Positions 1-7,385 of a stretch of DNA of 45,905 nucleotides are shown piece by piece. Positions within the stretch are counted from its first letter, which is position 1, and every line of letters begins with the position of its first letter. The DNA comes from X23 sp050251575 (GTDB lineage: Bacteria > Bacillota > Clostridia > SK-Y3): the NCBI GenBank assembly GCA_050251575.1, contig JBFWMP010000006.1, positions 1 through 45,905 on the forward strand. The letters are read 5' to 3'. The translations under genes were made by a program, and so were the position numbers. The notes below the pieces were generated by a model that did no database searches, had not been told where the DNA came from, and saw only the letters and a list, made by a program, of their open reading frames with translations.

Positions 1-2
1 AA

Positions 3-482
3 ATTGCTGATGACGGTATTCTAAACGAATCCGAAATACTTAGTCTTCAAAGCTGGCTTGACGAAAACATGGCATTAAAGGGTAATTTCCCGTTCGACAA
101 GATTTTGGAAACGATCTCTGGAACCTTAAGTGACGGTGTACTTGAAGACAGTGAGCTTGCTTCTATGCTCGAGCTATTTGAGCAGATTACTGATCCCGTT
201 GCGAATACATGTACTTGTGAATTCGATATCGAGGGCAAAACCTTTTGCTTATCTGGCGAATTTGAGTATGGTGAAAAAGCTGCAGTTCAGGAAATACTTT
301 CTCAAAAGGGTGGAATTCCGGTAAACGGCGTGACAAAGAAGACCGACTATATCATTGTCGGAAGCAAAGGAAGCGACGCCTGGTGCGCTGGAAGTTATGG
401 AACAAAGGTTAAAAAGGCTCTTGAAATGCAGGAAAAAGGAATGCCGATACAAATTGTAAAAGAGCGAGATTTGCCAATTTAA
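3..482 (+). CDS. BRCT-domain protein, 5' end outside window
   Basis: The reading frame is open from the first bases of the window, so the N-terminus is missing; the ATG at 69 is probably internal because coding-like sequence (repeated acidic stretches of the type DDGILNESE and SDGVLEDSE) runs through it. The last 90 or so residues form a BRCT domain: GKTFCLSGEFEYG, the GG turn in SQKGGIPVNGVTKKTDYIIVG, and a C-terminal KVKKALEMQEKGMPIQIV helix-strand. BRCT domains of this bacterial type occur at the end of NAD-dependent DNA ligases and DnaQ-like exonucleases and bind DNA ends or phosphopeptides. The upstream acidic region does not identify a catalytic domain, so the function of the whole protein is open. 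Confidence 0.75.
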   Translation: MADDGILNESEILSLQSWLDENMALKGNFPFDKILETISGTLSDGVLEDSELASMLELFEQITDPVANTCTCEFDIEGKTFCLSGEFEYGEKAAVQEILSQKGGIPVNGVTKKTDYIIVGSKGSDAWCAGSYGTKVKKALEMQEKGMPIQIVKERDLPI

Positions 483-574
483 TTGAATATTCAGTCTCCA
501 CCGAAGTAGTTTTGTAAATATAAATTTTAAGGCGACGAATCAAATGATTTTTAAGAAGACTATGGAGAAACATC

Positions 575-1267
575 ATGAGCAGTTTTGAAGAAAAAGTACA
601 AAACCAATTGTTTGAATTACAAGATTTGAAATACCGGGACTTTCATTGTAAGCTGATGCCGACGGTCAATCCGGAAGCAGTCATTGGTGTGCGGACGCCT
701 GAACTTCGGAAATTGGCAAAGGAGTTTTCCAAAACGCCGGAATCAGCGGAATTTCTTAAAATCCTGCCGCACAAGTATTATGAGGAAAACAATCTCCACG
801 GCTTTCTGATTGAAATTATTAAGGACTACGATCAGGTTATCAAAGCAGTGGATGCGTTCCTTCCCTATGTGGATAACTGGGCAACATGTGATCTGATGAG
901 TCCGAAGGCGTTTAAAAAGCATCTGCCGGAACTGTTCGAGAAAATTAAGGAATGGATGAAATCAGACCATACCTATACCATTCGCTTTGGTATTGAAATG
1001 CTGATGAGCTTTTATCTAGACGAGCAGTTCGAACCGGAATTTTTAGAGCTTGTTGCATTCGTAAAATCCGATGAATACTATGTCAAAATGATGATCGCGT
1101 GGTATTTTGCTACAGCGCTGGCCAAACAGTACGACTCAACGCTACCCTTTATTGATCAGTATCGTCTTGATAAGTGGACACACAATAAGTCAATTCAAAA
1201 AGCTATTGAAAGTTATCGTATTACCGATAAGCAGAAGATATATCTTCGGGCACTGAAGATTAAGTAA
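575..1267 (+). CDS. AlkD-like DNA alkylation repair protein
   Basis: A 230-residue protein of the DNA_alkylation (AlkD) family, HEAT-like helical-repeat DNA glycosylases that excise alkylated bases such as 3- and 7-methylpurines. Visible family traits are the N-terminal YRDFHCKLMPTV segment, the GVRTPELRKLAKEF motif and the NWATCD segment, where a Trp and an Asp four residues apart match the spacing of the active-site Trp and catalytic Asp of AlkD. Length is normal for the family. The ATG at 575 follows ATGGAGAAACATC, giving a GGAG ribosome binding site. It stands alone between the BRCT gene and the zinc-ribbon gene. The substrate range is not known. Confidence 0.85.
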   Translation: MSSFEEKVQNQLFELQDLKYRDFHCKLMPTVNPEAVIGVRTPELRKLAKEFSKTPESAEFLKILPHKYYEENNLHGFLIEIIKDYDQVIKAVDAFLPYVDNWATCDLMSPKAFKKHLPELFEKIKEWMKSDHTYTIRFGIEMLMSFYLDEQFEPEFLELVAFVKSDEYYVKMMIAWYFATALAKQYDSTLPFIDQYRLDKWTHNKSIQKAIESYRITDKQKIYLRALKIK

Positions 1268-1385
1268 CACTGGCTATTATAGCAATAATGAGAAGCTGGG
1301 CATACAAACCATAGGAAGATAATTTATAAAATATAACATAATGACAGACTGGAATTTCTACGTGGCAAATTAAAGGGGGATTAAC

Positions 1386-1883
1386 ATCAATTTAATACTG
1401 TGTCCTGAATGTGGAACAAAAATATCAGACAAGGCTACTGCATGTCCACATTGTGGATATAAAAGCAATGATCCATCTCGCCCTATTAGTGGGCAAGATA
1501 AATATGAAGTGATTCCTACTTTTGAATATGATATAGAAGATTGGATTCCAAACAGAGGAAACTTAAGGGTTATTTCGTATGATAATAACAAAAGCCTAAT
1601 GTATTATTTCGGGAATTGGGATAATATTAAGGGTGCGTTACCATCCTTAGTTGAAACTATAAAAGAAATGGTATCAAAAAAAAAAGTGCTGGTTGCTGAT
1701 ATGAATTCATATATGAAAAGTCTAATAGATAAAGGTATCTACAGGTTTTCTATTGATAAGAATGGTGAAATTGTACCAACAATTAGGAATTCAAAAGGAA
1801 TCATAAAGCAAATAAGATTAAAGGAAATTACTTTAACTCCTGAATTATCACAAACGCTTAACAATTTAAACTGTTGTCATTAA
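1386..1883 (+). CDS. Zinc-ribbon protein with apparent ATC start
   Basis: The frame contains an obvious N-terminal zinc ribbon, LCPECGTKISDKATACPHCGYK (two CxxC pairs), followed by about 140 residues of unrecognised sequence. Between the upstream in-frame stop (TAA at 1371) and the first cysteine there is no ATG, GTG or TTG. A good ribosome binding site (AAAGGGGGA, 1372-1380) sits 5-6 bases before ATC at 1386, which would give a 165-residue product beginning (M)NLILCPECG. ATC is a very poor start codon, so this is either a rare non-canonical start, a sequencing error in ATG, or a gene silenced by a start-codon mutation. The first ATG in frame, 1509, would delete the zinc ribbon. Function unknown. 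Confidence 0.6.
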   Translation: MNLILCPECGTKISDKATACPHCGYKSNDPSRPISGQDKYEVIPTFEYDIEDWIPNRGNLRVISYDNNKSLMYYFGNWDNIKGALPSLVETIKEMVSKKKVLVADMNSYMKSLIDKGIYRFSIDKNGEIVPTIRNSKGIIKQIRLKEITLTPELSQTLNNLNCCH

Positions 1884-2059
1884 CTGCACTAATTCTGTGT
1901 ACTCAATCGGTGGTATTTCTTTGGGAACATACCGTTAATTAGCATTTGGATATATCCCAAATTACTCAGATTGCATCGTTTACTGTGCCGCTTCAACGAA
2001 TTCATTTCTATTTCTCATATAAAATTAATCCTTTTTTATCTAACTCATCAACTTGAATA

Positions 2060-2086
2060 AAAAAGTCCGCAATTAGCGAACTTTTT
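2060..2086 (+). terminator. Hairpin terminator, possibly bidirectional
   Basis: AAAAGTCCGC and GCGAACTTTT pair over ten positions with one C/A mismatch around an AATTA loop. The A-run on one side and T-run on the other allow termination on either strand. It lies 180 bases after the zinc-ribbon gene. Confidence 0.5.
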
Positions 2087-2172
2087 GGTGTATTAGTGCA
2101 TGTTTATATGGTATTTTGTTAGCATTTTACGTTTGCGTAATATTCATTAACACAAAAGAACCATCCGAGAGT

Positions 2173-2312
2173 ACTGAAAAAGTATGATTAAGCAAAAGCA
2201 ACTCGAGCTGTCATCCTGAACGTAAGTGAAGGATCTTAGCACTTAAGCAACTTTTAAGATTCTTCATTTCACTTCGTTTCATTCAGAATGACACAAGACG
2301 GGCTTTTTCAGT
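2173..2312. repeat. Palindromic intergenic repeat, full copy 1
   Basis: The outer ends ACTGAAAAAG and CTTTTTCAGT are inverted repeats. Inside, TGTCATCCTGAACG...AAGGATCTTA pairs with TAAGATTCTTC...TCAGAATGACA. The core, 2209-2293, matches the copy at 32056-32140 with one difference in 85 bases. The unit carries no ORF, so it is a non-autonomous, MITE- or REP-like element. Confidence 0.85.
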
Positions 2313-2358
2313 GGTTTCGAACCGTCCCCGTGTGTTTGTGATAAGAAATCGGCAAAGG

Positions 2359-2367
2359 TGGTATAAT
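2359..2367 (+). promoter_or_regulatory. Extended -10 promoter for fprA
   Basis: TGGTATAAT gives a perfect -10 with an upstream TG dinucleotide, 33 bases before the fprA start. No good -35 is seen at 17 bases, which fits an extended -10 promoter. Confidence 0.4.
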
Positions 2368-2399
2368 AAAGATATGACAAAATTATAGGAGGCATTATT

Positions 2400-3587
2400 A
2401 TGGCACATAAGATAAGTGAAAAAGTAACGTGGGTGGGAAAAGTAGATTGGGAGTTAACAAGATTTCACGGCAATGAATATTCTACACACAGAGGGTCGTC
2501 ATATAACTCATATTTAATAAAAGATGAAAAGATTGTGCTTATAGATACTGTGTGGCAGCCTTTTGATAAAGAATTTGTTGAGAATCTTAAGAAAGAGATA
2601 GATTTAGATAAGATAGATTATATTATCGCAAATCATGCAGAAATAGACCACAGCGGCGCATTACAAGAATTAATGAGAGAGATCCCCAATACGCCAATAT
2701 ATTGCACAAAAAATGGTGTGAAGTCGCTCAAAGGACATTACCATCAAGATTGGAACTTTGTTGAGGTAAAGACTGGAGATACCTTGGATATAGGTAAAAG
2801 TAAATTGACATTTATAGAAGCAAGAATGCTGCATTGGCCGGATAGTATGTTTACATATATGACAGGAGAAAATATACTGTTTAGTAATGATGCCTTCGGG
2901 CAACATTATGCATCGGAGCTATTATATAATGATTGTGTGGATAATGCTGAATTATATCAAGAAGCAATAAAATATTATGCAAATATATTAACTCCTTTTA
3001 GTATGTTTGTAACGAAAAAGATTGAAGAAGTATTGAGTTTCAATCTTCCGGTAGATATGATTTGCCCAAGTCACGGAGTAATATGGAGAGAAAATCCGCT
3101 TCAAATCGTAAACAAGTATTTAGAATGGGCAAATCAATATCAGGAAAATCAAATAACGCTTATCTATGATACCATGTGGGATGGTACGAGAAGAATGGCA
3201 GAAGCTATAGCAGAAGGAATAAGAGCCGCTGATGATAAGATTGTTGTAAAGATGTATAATATTTCGAAATCAGATAAAAATGATATTGTGACTGAAGTTT
3301 TTAAGTCTAAAGCCTTTTTGGTAGGCTCACCTGCCATTAATAAAGGCATTTTGTTTTCAGCAGCAGGAATAGTTGAAATGATTAAAGGGCTAGGCTTTAA
3401 AAATAAAAAGGCAGCAGGCTTTGGATGTTATGGCTGGAGCGGAGAAAATGTCAAGCTGATTACAGAGGAGATAAGCAAAGCAGGGATTAGCATGATAGAT
3501 GAAGGAATAAGAGAGATGTGGAATCCTGATCAAGAAGCATTGCAGCGTTGTAAGGAGTATGGTCAAAATCTTGTAGAAAAGATCTAG
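2400..3587 (+). CDS. fprA: Flavodiiron protein (A-type flavoprotein)
   Basis: A cytoplasmic 395-residue enzyme that reduces O2 to water (or NO to N2O) with electrons from rubredoxin or coenzyme, protecting anaerobes from oxygen. The N-terminal metallo-beta-lactamase-like domain (about 1-250) has the di-iron ligand motif HAEIDH (H79, E81, D83, H84) and the later CPSHGVIW histidine. The C-terminal flavodoxin-like FMN domain (about 255-395) begins with TLIYDTMWDGTRRMAEAIA and includes the GFGCYGWSGE loop. Length and domain order are typical of the two-domain class; no rubredoxin domain is fused. The start is fixed by AGGAGG eight bases before the ATG. The cupin gene follows closely, and rubrerythrin lies 4 kb downstream. 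Confidence 0.95.
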   Translation: MAHKISEKVTWVGKVDWELTRFHGNEYSTHRGSSYNSYLIKDEKIVLIDTVWQPFDKEFVENLKKEIDLDKIDYIIANHAEIDHSGALQELMREIPNTPIYCTKNGVKSLKGHYHQDWNFVEVKTGDTLDIGKSKLTFIEARMLHWPDSMFTYMTGENILFSNDAFGQHYASELLYNDCVDNAELYQEAIKYYANILTPFSMFVTKKIEEVLSFNLPVDMICPSHGVIWRENPLQIVNKYLEWANQYQENQITLIYDTMWDGTRRMAEAIAEGIRAADDKIVVKMYNISKSDKNDIVTEVFKSKAFLVGSPAINKGILFSAAGIVEMIKGLGFKNKKAAGFGCYGWSGENVKLITEEISKAGISMIDEGIREMWNPDQEALQRCKEYGQNLVEKI

Positions 3588-3684
3588 CAAGAAAGATGCA
3601 ATAGTGTAACGTATGTTACCGATACTTTCCAAGCAAGATGATATTCTATTGTTAAATAAAATAGTCTATATGGAGGTTAGTGAA

Positions 3685-4035
3685 ATGACACAACATTTTA
3701 TCAAAAACATTGATTTTTCCAAAGTTTTAGACATGGAGGCATTAGTTGAATATCAGGAGGGTCAGGTGGTAAGCAGGACCCTTTCACAAAATAAGGCGGT
3801 AAGTGTCACATTATTTGCTTTTGGCAAAGGGGAAGAGATCAGCTCTCATTCTTCAAGTGGGGATGCTATGGTGTACATACTCGATGGTCAGTCTGAGATA
3901 ACAATCGGGCAAGAGAAGTTCAATGTAAAAAAAGGCGAGACCATTGTAATGCCTGCCGGTATTCCACACGAATTGTTGGCGACAGAGCAATTTAAGATGA
4001 TTTTGATTGTAGTATTTGGTGCACCTAATAGTTAA
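3685..4035 (+). CDS. Single-domain cupin protein
   Basis: A 116-residue small beta-barrel protein of the cupin superfamily. The first cupin motif is seen as SHSSSGDAMVYILDG and the second as PAGIPHELLA; the usual HxH of motif 1 is reduced to one His followed by serines, as in many clostridial stand-alone cupins. The ATG at 3685 is preferred over the more upstream in-frame start at 3613 because TGGAGG lies eight bases before it and the upstream residues do not look like cupin. It follows fprA by about 100 bases and may share its transcript. The ligand is unknown; a metal- or small-molecule-binding role is inferred from the fold only. Confidence 0.85.
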   Translation: MTQHFIKNIDFSKVLDMEALVEYQEGQVVSRTLSQNKAVSVTLFAFGKGEEISSHSSSGDAMVYILDGQSEITIGQEKFNVKKGETIVMPAGIPHELLATEQFKMILIVVFGAPNS

Positions 4036-4053
4036 TAGTAATATTTTTTATAG

Positions 4054-4109
4054 ACAGGCTTGTTGGATTCACTCGGAAATAAAAATCCGTTTAAGTCCGG
4101 CAAGCCTGT
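4054..4109 (+). terminator. Hairpin after cupin gene
   Basis: ACAGGCTTGTTGGA pairs with TCCGGCAAGCCTGT over 14 positions (two G-T wobbles) with a 28-base loop. There is no strong U-tract, so it may be a weak terminator or an mRNA-stabilising stem. Confidence 0.45.
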
Positions 4110-4185
4110 TTAAGATTAAGGATATTGGCAAAAATGTTATTAAGATATATGGTTCTAGCGGCATGAATAATAAAGAGGTGATAGG

Positions 4186-4350
4186 ATGAATGCTAAAAAA
4201 CAAAAGCTAAAGCAAGAAATTTCAAATATGCAGTACAAATTAAATGAATTAGTGAAAACAGAGCGGTCATTTTCAAATAAAACATTACTACTAAGTCAAA
4301 AGTTAGATACATTAATAGTAAAATATTATAGAGTGATTGAAAAAGAATAA
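4186..4350 (+). CDS. Spo0E-like sporulation regulatory peptide
   Basis: A 54-residue ORF with ribosome binding site GAGGTG six bases before the ATG. The C-terminal half contains LSQKLDTLIVKYY, the SQxLDxLI signature of the Spo0E family of small aspartyl-phosphate phosphatases, which dephosphorylate Spo0A~P and so delay sporulation. Family members are 50-90 residues long and form a two-helix hairpin, which fits the Leu/Ile spacing here. It stands alone, flanked by a hairpin upstream and AT-rich sequence downstream. Assignment rests on the short motif; specificity for Spo0A is an inference from the family. Confidence 0.75.
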   Translation: MNAKKQKLKQEISNMQYKLNELVKTERSFSNKTLLLSQKLDTLIVKYYRVIEKE

Positions 4351-4409
4351 AAGTTTTTAAAATTTCTTAAAATAGTGTTTAAGTGTATATTTTTAGGGTA
4401 AGAAACATA

Positions 4410-4438
4410 TTGTATGTGCTATAAACGTGTAGTATAGT
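4410..4438 (+). promoter_or_regulatory. Sigma-A-type promoter for the 4582 gene
   Basis: TTGTAT, 17-base spacer, TATAGT. The predicted transcript has a leader of about 135 bases containing the small inverted repeat TAAGAAA-AAAA-TTTCTTA (4454-4471). Confidence 0.5.
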
Positions 4439-4569
4439 ATAGGTAGCTTAAATTAAGAAAAAAATTTCTTATTAATGCAGGAATTTTTGAAAAAACAGAG
4501 AATATGTTTATGAAGCTACTTATTTATCTATGGATTACAGAAATTTATCTCTTTATTGCTTTATATGGG

Positions 4570-4635
4570 GAGGCTGCTGTGATGGACAACTTAGATAATG
4601 AGGAGGTTGCTGTGATGGATAACTTAGATAATATT
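4570..4635 (+). repeat. 33-bp tandem duplication spanning RBS and start codon
   Basis: Two adjacent 33-base units each carry GAGG, a G(C/T)TGCTGTG spacer, an ATG and the codons for MDNLDN (ATGs at 4582 and 4615). They differ at only a few positions and stay in frame, so each unit is a complete translation-initiation region. Confidence 0.85.
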
Positions 4636-4812
4636 GAAGGTCAATTAGTGGAGATTTGCTGCAGTATAATAGAAAAGTTGGACATACTTAAGGAAACGGG
4701 AATGATTACTGAAGAGCAATATATATATCATACAGCAATAAAAAAAGAATTTTTAAATCAAGTAAGCAGTAACTTTAAGTATGCAGTAACGGATGATGTA
4801 GTGAAATTATAA
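4582..4812 (+). CDS. Small hypothetical protein with duplicated start region
   Basis: A 76-residue acidic/helical protein with no recognised domain. The sequence reads MDNLDNEEVAVMDNLDN, then a predicted helix (IEGQLVEICCSIIEKLDIL), a KETGMITEEQYIYHT segment and a short tail. Ribosome binding sites GGGGAGG and GAGGAGG stand before the two in-frame ATGs 4582 and 4615, so either a 76- or a 65-residue product can be made; the second is likely the ancestral start. An upstream ATG at 4504 has no ribosome binding site and was not used. Short clostridial proteins with an ITEEQY stretch are common, but no function can be assigned. Confidence 0.6.
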   Translation: MDNLDNEEVAVMDNLDNIEGQLVEICCSIIEKLDILKETGMITEEQYIYHTAIKKEFLNQVSSNFKYAVTDDVVKL

Positions 4813-4824
4813 TGATGATCTTTA

Positions 4825-4905
4825 GTATTTAAGAAGTATACAATTATCGGGGCTGTCGCTTTAGTAGGGTTAGTAGATATACTAGCTCTTTTGTTGTTGA
4901 TATGA
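4825..4905 (+). other. Open hydrophobic stretch without start codon
   Basis: The frame reads KKYTIIGAVALVGLVD followed by an ILALLLLL run to a TGA, which looks like a single membrane helix. No ATG, GTG or TTG lies between the upstream in-frame stop and this stretch, and there is no ribosome binding site. It may be a remnant of a small membrane protein gene, or chance. Confidence 0.2.
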
Positions 4906-4963
4906 GTTGTAAATATTTATAAAGCAGGTGCATATTACATAGAAATAATGAGGAGGAATTTTC

Positions 4964-5710
4964 ATGAGCCATTTGCATTTAATTGATGGAGTGCTTTCTC
5001 CATTATGGTGGATATCAGGATATATATTAACGCTTGGCATCATCATGCTTGCAGCATCAAAGATAAAGAAAGAAGAATTACCAAAAAGAGTTCCGTTTGT
5101 TGGAGTGATTAGTTCATTAATGCTAATTACCATGTCAGTGCCTTTAGGATTTTTACCCTTCCATCTTAATTTAACCGTGTTGGCAGGGATTCTTGCCGGA
5201 CCATGGCTTGGTTTTATTGCAGTATTTATTGTTAATTTTATTCTTGCACTAATAGGACATGGCGGTATTACGATGGTAGGATTAAATACATTGATCATCG
5301 GAGTGGAGGTTCTTATTGGTTATTTTATATTTAGGTATGCTTCAAAATACATTAAACCGGTAACCGCTGCGACGATAGCAGTTATTATTGCATTAATCAT
5401 TTCAACCACTTTAATGACAGGTGTTATTTTTGCAGCGAATATAGGACTGGAGAATGCGTTGCCTCATAATGATCTTGAACATAGTGAAGAGAAACAGATA
5501 GAGGATAATCATGAGTATGAAAATGAAGGACTGGAAGAACATCTATCTGAAATACGTCTTTTTACATTGTCTGGATGGGGTGCAGTAGCCTTAATATTAC
5601 TATTAGGGATTGGTATTGAAGCTTTGGTTACTTCCCTTATTATTGCCTTTTTCATTAAAGTTCGTCCGGAAATGATTGTGCGGAGTGAACAAGGAACAGT
5701 TGAAAGTTAA
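4964..5710 (+). CDS. cbiM: ECF-type Co2+/Ni2+ importer, substrate-binding membrane subunit (CbiM-like)
   Basis: A 248-residue polytopic membrane protein of the CbiM/NikM family, the S-component of energy-coupling-factor metal importers. It begins MSHLHLIDGVL; in this family His residues at the extreme N-terminus bind the metal. The GHGGITMVGLNT motif of the family is present. A stretch of about 30 residues rich in His, Asp and Glu (NDLEHSEEKQIEDNHEYENE) lies in a loop before the last membrane helices and could bind metal. The ATG follows GAGGAGG. cbiQ follows by 15 bases and cbiO overlaps cbiQ; no cbiN is present. Cobalt and nickel cannot be told apart from sequence. Confidence 0.88.
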   Translation: MSHLHLIDGVLSPLWWISGYILTLGIIMLAASKIKKEELPKRVPFVGVISSLMLITMSVPLGFLPFHLNLTVLAGILAGPWLGFIAVFIVNFILALIGHGGITMVGLNTLIIGVEVLIGYFIFRYASKYIKPVTAATIAVIIALIISTTLMTGVIFAANIGLENALPHNDLEHSEEKQIEDNHEYENEGLEEHLSEIRLFTLSGWGAVALILLLGIGIEALVTSLIIAFFIKVRPEMIVRSEQGTVES

Positions 5711-5725
5711 CAAGGGAGGAAAGAC

Positions 5726-6430
5726 ATGGATATAGCCTATATAGATCAATTGGCTAACAATGGAGGGAGCTGCCTGCATAAGGCTTCAGCTGTTTCTAAG
5801 ATGATACTGACCATAAGTATTATTATATTTATAGTGATGTCTGACAGTTTCATCAAATTAACAGCAATATTTATTTTAATTGTTATATTAAATATAATTA
5901 ACAAGCTGCCTATAGAAAAAGTATTTCATTTTGCTCTATATCCTGCGTTTTTTAGCTTAATATTTGCGGCAACTAGATTTACTTATTCAATAGAAGCAGG
6001 TATGGTAGTCATATTAAAAGCAGTAGATGCTGCCATGGCAATGATTCTGTTGCTGACCACCACTCCATATCCGGAGGTGTTTGCTTTTTTTCGTTTATTG
6101 CTGCCTGGGGTAGTGGTGGATGGAATGTTCTTCACTTATAGGATATTTTTTATTCTTCTTGAAAAAATCGAAAACTCTCTGACCATCATCAAGCTTCGTG
6201 GTGGGCTAAGAACATATAATATTTTGTTTAACCTAAGAAGTTTAGCCGGAGTTATAGGAATATTATTTATCAATGCATTTGACATGTCAGAAAGAATGTA
6301 TATTATATACTCTTTGAGAGGATATCAAGGAAGGATTCCTACAGAAAGCAAGTGGTTTGCGTTTAAGAAGTTGGATTTTATCCCCATAGGAATAAGCATA
6401 ATGATAATAGTAATGGCGGTGATTTTTTGA
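5726..6430 (+). CDS. cbiQ: ECF transporter transmembrane subunit (CbiQ-like)
   Basis: The T-component of the importer, 234 residues with several membrane helices. It shows the two coupling-helix signatures of the family: the LRGGLRT segment and, near the end, IYSLRGYQGRIPTESK (Ala-Arg-Gly-type motifs) that dock onto the ATPase. The N-terminal IDQLANNGGSCLHKASAVSKM is typical of CbiQ. The start ATG follows GGGAGG. It overlaps the TTG start of cbiO by four bases, so translation of the two is coupled. Confidence 0.88.
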   Translation: MDIAYIDQLANNGGSCLHKASAVSKMILTISIIIFIVMSDSFIKLTAIFILIVILNIINKLPIEKVFHFALYPAFFSLIFAATRFTYSIEAGMVVILKAVDAAMAMILLLTTTPYPEVFAFFRLLLPGVVVDGMFFTYRIFFILLEKIENSLTIIKLRGGLRTYNILFNLRSLAGVIGILFINAFDMSERMYIIYSLRGYQGRIPTESKWFAFKKLDFIPIGISIMIIVMAVIF

Positions 6431-7257
6431 ATCAAATTGTTAAAGTGAAGTGCATTAAGCACATCTATCCTGATAAAACTGAAGTCAGTATTTGTGGCTT
6501 GGATTTTGTAGTTAATGAAGGGGATAGGGTAGTAATACTAGGTCCTAACGGAGCTGGAAAGACAACACTGTTATCGCATATACTCGGTTTATTAAAACCG
6601 ATAGATGGAGAAATTTCGGTTTTCGGATTAAGTCCTTCAAAAGAATTCAAACAGGTACGTAAGAAGATAGGGGTAGTTTTTCAAAATGCAGATGAACAAA
6701 TCATTGGTCCTACGGTATACGATGATATCGCCTTTTCATTAAGAAATGAGGGAATGAGGAAAGAAGACGTAAACTTGAAGGTAGAGGAGATTGCAAAGAC
6801 TTTAGAAATCAGTCATGTATTAGATAAGATTCCTCATTATTTAAGCGGAGGTCAAAAGAAAAAGGTTGCATTAGCAGGTGCTATGGCTATGTCTCCCGAA
6901 CTTTTGATTATGGACGAGCCTTTTGATGGACTAGACCCAAAGTCGAAAAAGGAAATGATAGCGTTAATTAACGATCTTAACAAAAACAAGGGAGTTACCA
7001 CCATCATTACAACTCATGATATTAATATTGTTCCACATATTGCAGATACAATCTACATTCTTAATAGAGGTAGCATTGTCAGTAGAGGCACATCGGAAGA
7101 AATCTTCAGACAGGCGGAGTTGCTTGAAGATGCAAATTTAGAGCCTCCAATATTAACCCAGTTATTTAACAATCTCAAGAAAAAAGGAATTGAAGTCAAT
7201 GTTCCTATTGATATTGATCAAGCTGAGAAAGAAATATGCAAGCTATTAGGGAAATGA
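6427..7257 (+). CDS. cbiO: ECF transporter ATPase (CbiO-like)
   Basis: A 276-residue ABC ATPase that powers the cobalt/nickel importer. Motifs in order: Walker A GPNGAGKTTLL, Q-loop VFQNADEQI, signature LSGGQKKKVA, Walker B LLIMDEPFDGLDP, and the H-loop Thr-Thr-His-Asp. The start is TTG at 6427, whose TGA overlap with the cbiQ stop gives translational coupling. In the D-loop region the common Thr of DEPT is Phe. No terminator is apparent after the gene, and rubrerythrin starts about 130 bases later behind its own control region. Confidence 0.9.
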   Translation: MNQIVKVKCIKHIYPDKTEVSICGLDFVVNEGDRVVILGPNGAGKTTLLSHILGLLKPIDGEISVFGLSPSKEFKQVRKKIGVVFQNADEQIIGPTVYDDIAFSLRNEGMRKEDVNLKVEEIAKTLEISHVLDKIPHYLSGGQKKKVALAGAMAMSPELLIMDEPFDGLDPKSKKEMIALINDLNKNKGVTTIITTHDINIVPHIADTIYILNRGSIVSRGTSEEIFRQAELLEDANLEPPILTQLFNNLKKKGIEVNVPIDIDQAEKEICKLLGK

Positions 7258-7331
7258 ATTGGATTCTTGCATTAGCTATTAATTTAAAAGACAGCAATGG
7301 TGTGAAGGGAAAAAAGTTAAAAACATGTTTT

Positions 7332-7361
7332 TGAGTATGATATACTGGGTATACATACTCA
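7332..7361. promoter_or_regulatory. Palindromic operator-like site before rubrerythrin gene
   Basis: TGAGTATG-a-TATAC, centre TGG, GTATA-CATACTCA: arms of 13 paired bases with one extra A. It lies 25 bases before the rubrerythrin ATG and contains TATACT, a plausible -10 with TTAAAA 18 bases upstream. A dyad overlapping a promoter suggests a repressor site, perhaps redox- or peroxide-responsive; it could alternatively fold in the mRNA leader. Confidence 0.5.
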
Positions 7362-7385
7362 TATAATAAATAGGAGGTCAAAAAC

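Larger units (their letters stand above)
1884..2399. other. Intergenic region, 516 bp
   Basis: No gene could be supported on either strand. It holds a terminator-like hairpin (2060-2086), one full copy of the palindromic intergenic repeat (2173-2312), the sequence ACCGTCCCCGTGTG just after it, and a probable promoter for fprA. The first 170 bases are AT-rich with nothing recognised. Confidence 0.6.

Noticed and set aside
1884..2056. Minus-strand remnant of a transposase
   Set aside because: Short fragments in different frames gave no motif that could be recognised with confidence.
2173..2312. CRISPR-like repeat array from the TGTCAT palindromes
   Set aside because: Copies are dispersed over 30 kb, not spaced regularly, and no cas genes are present.
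4813..4963. NiCo or cobalamin riboswitch before the first cbiM
   Set aside because: None of the conserved blocks of either aptamer could be found; the stretch is AT-rich with a hydrophobic open frame.
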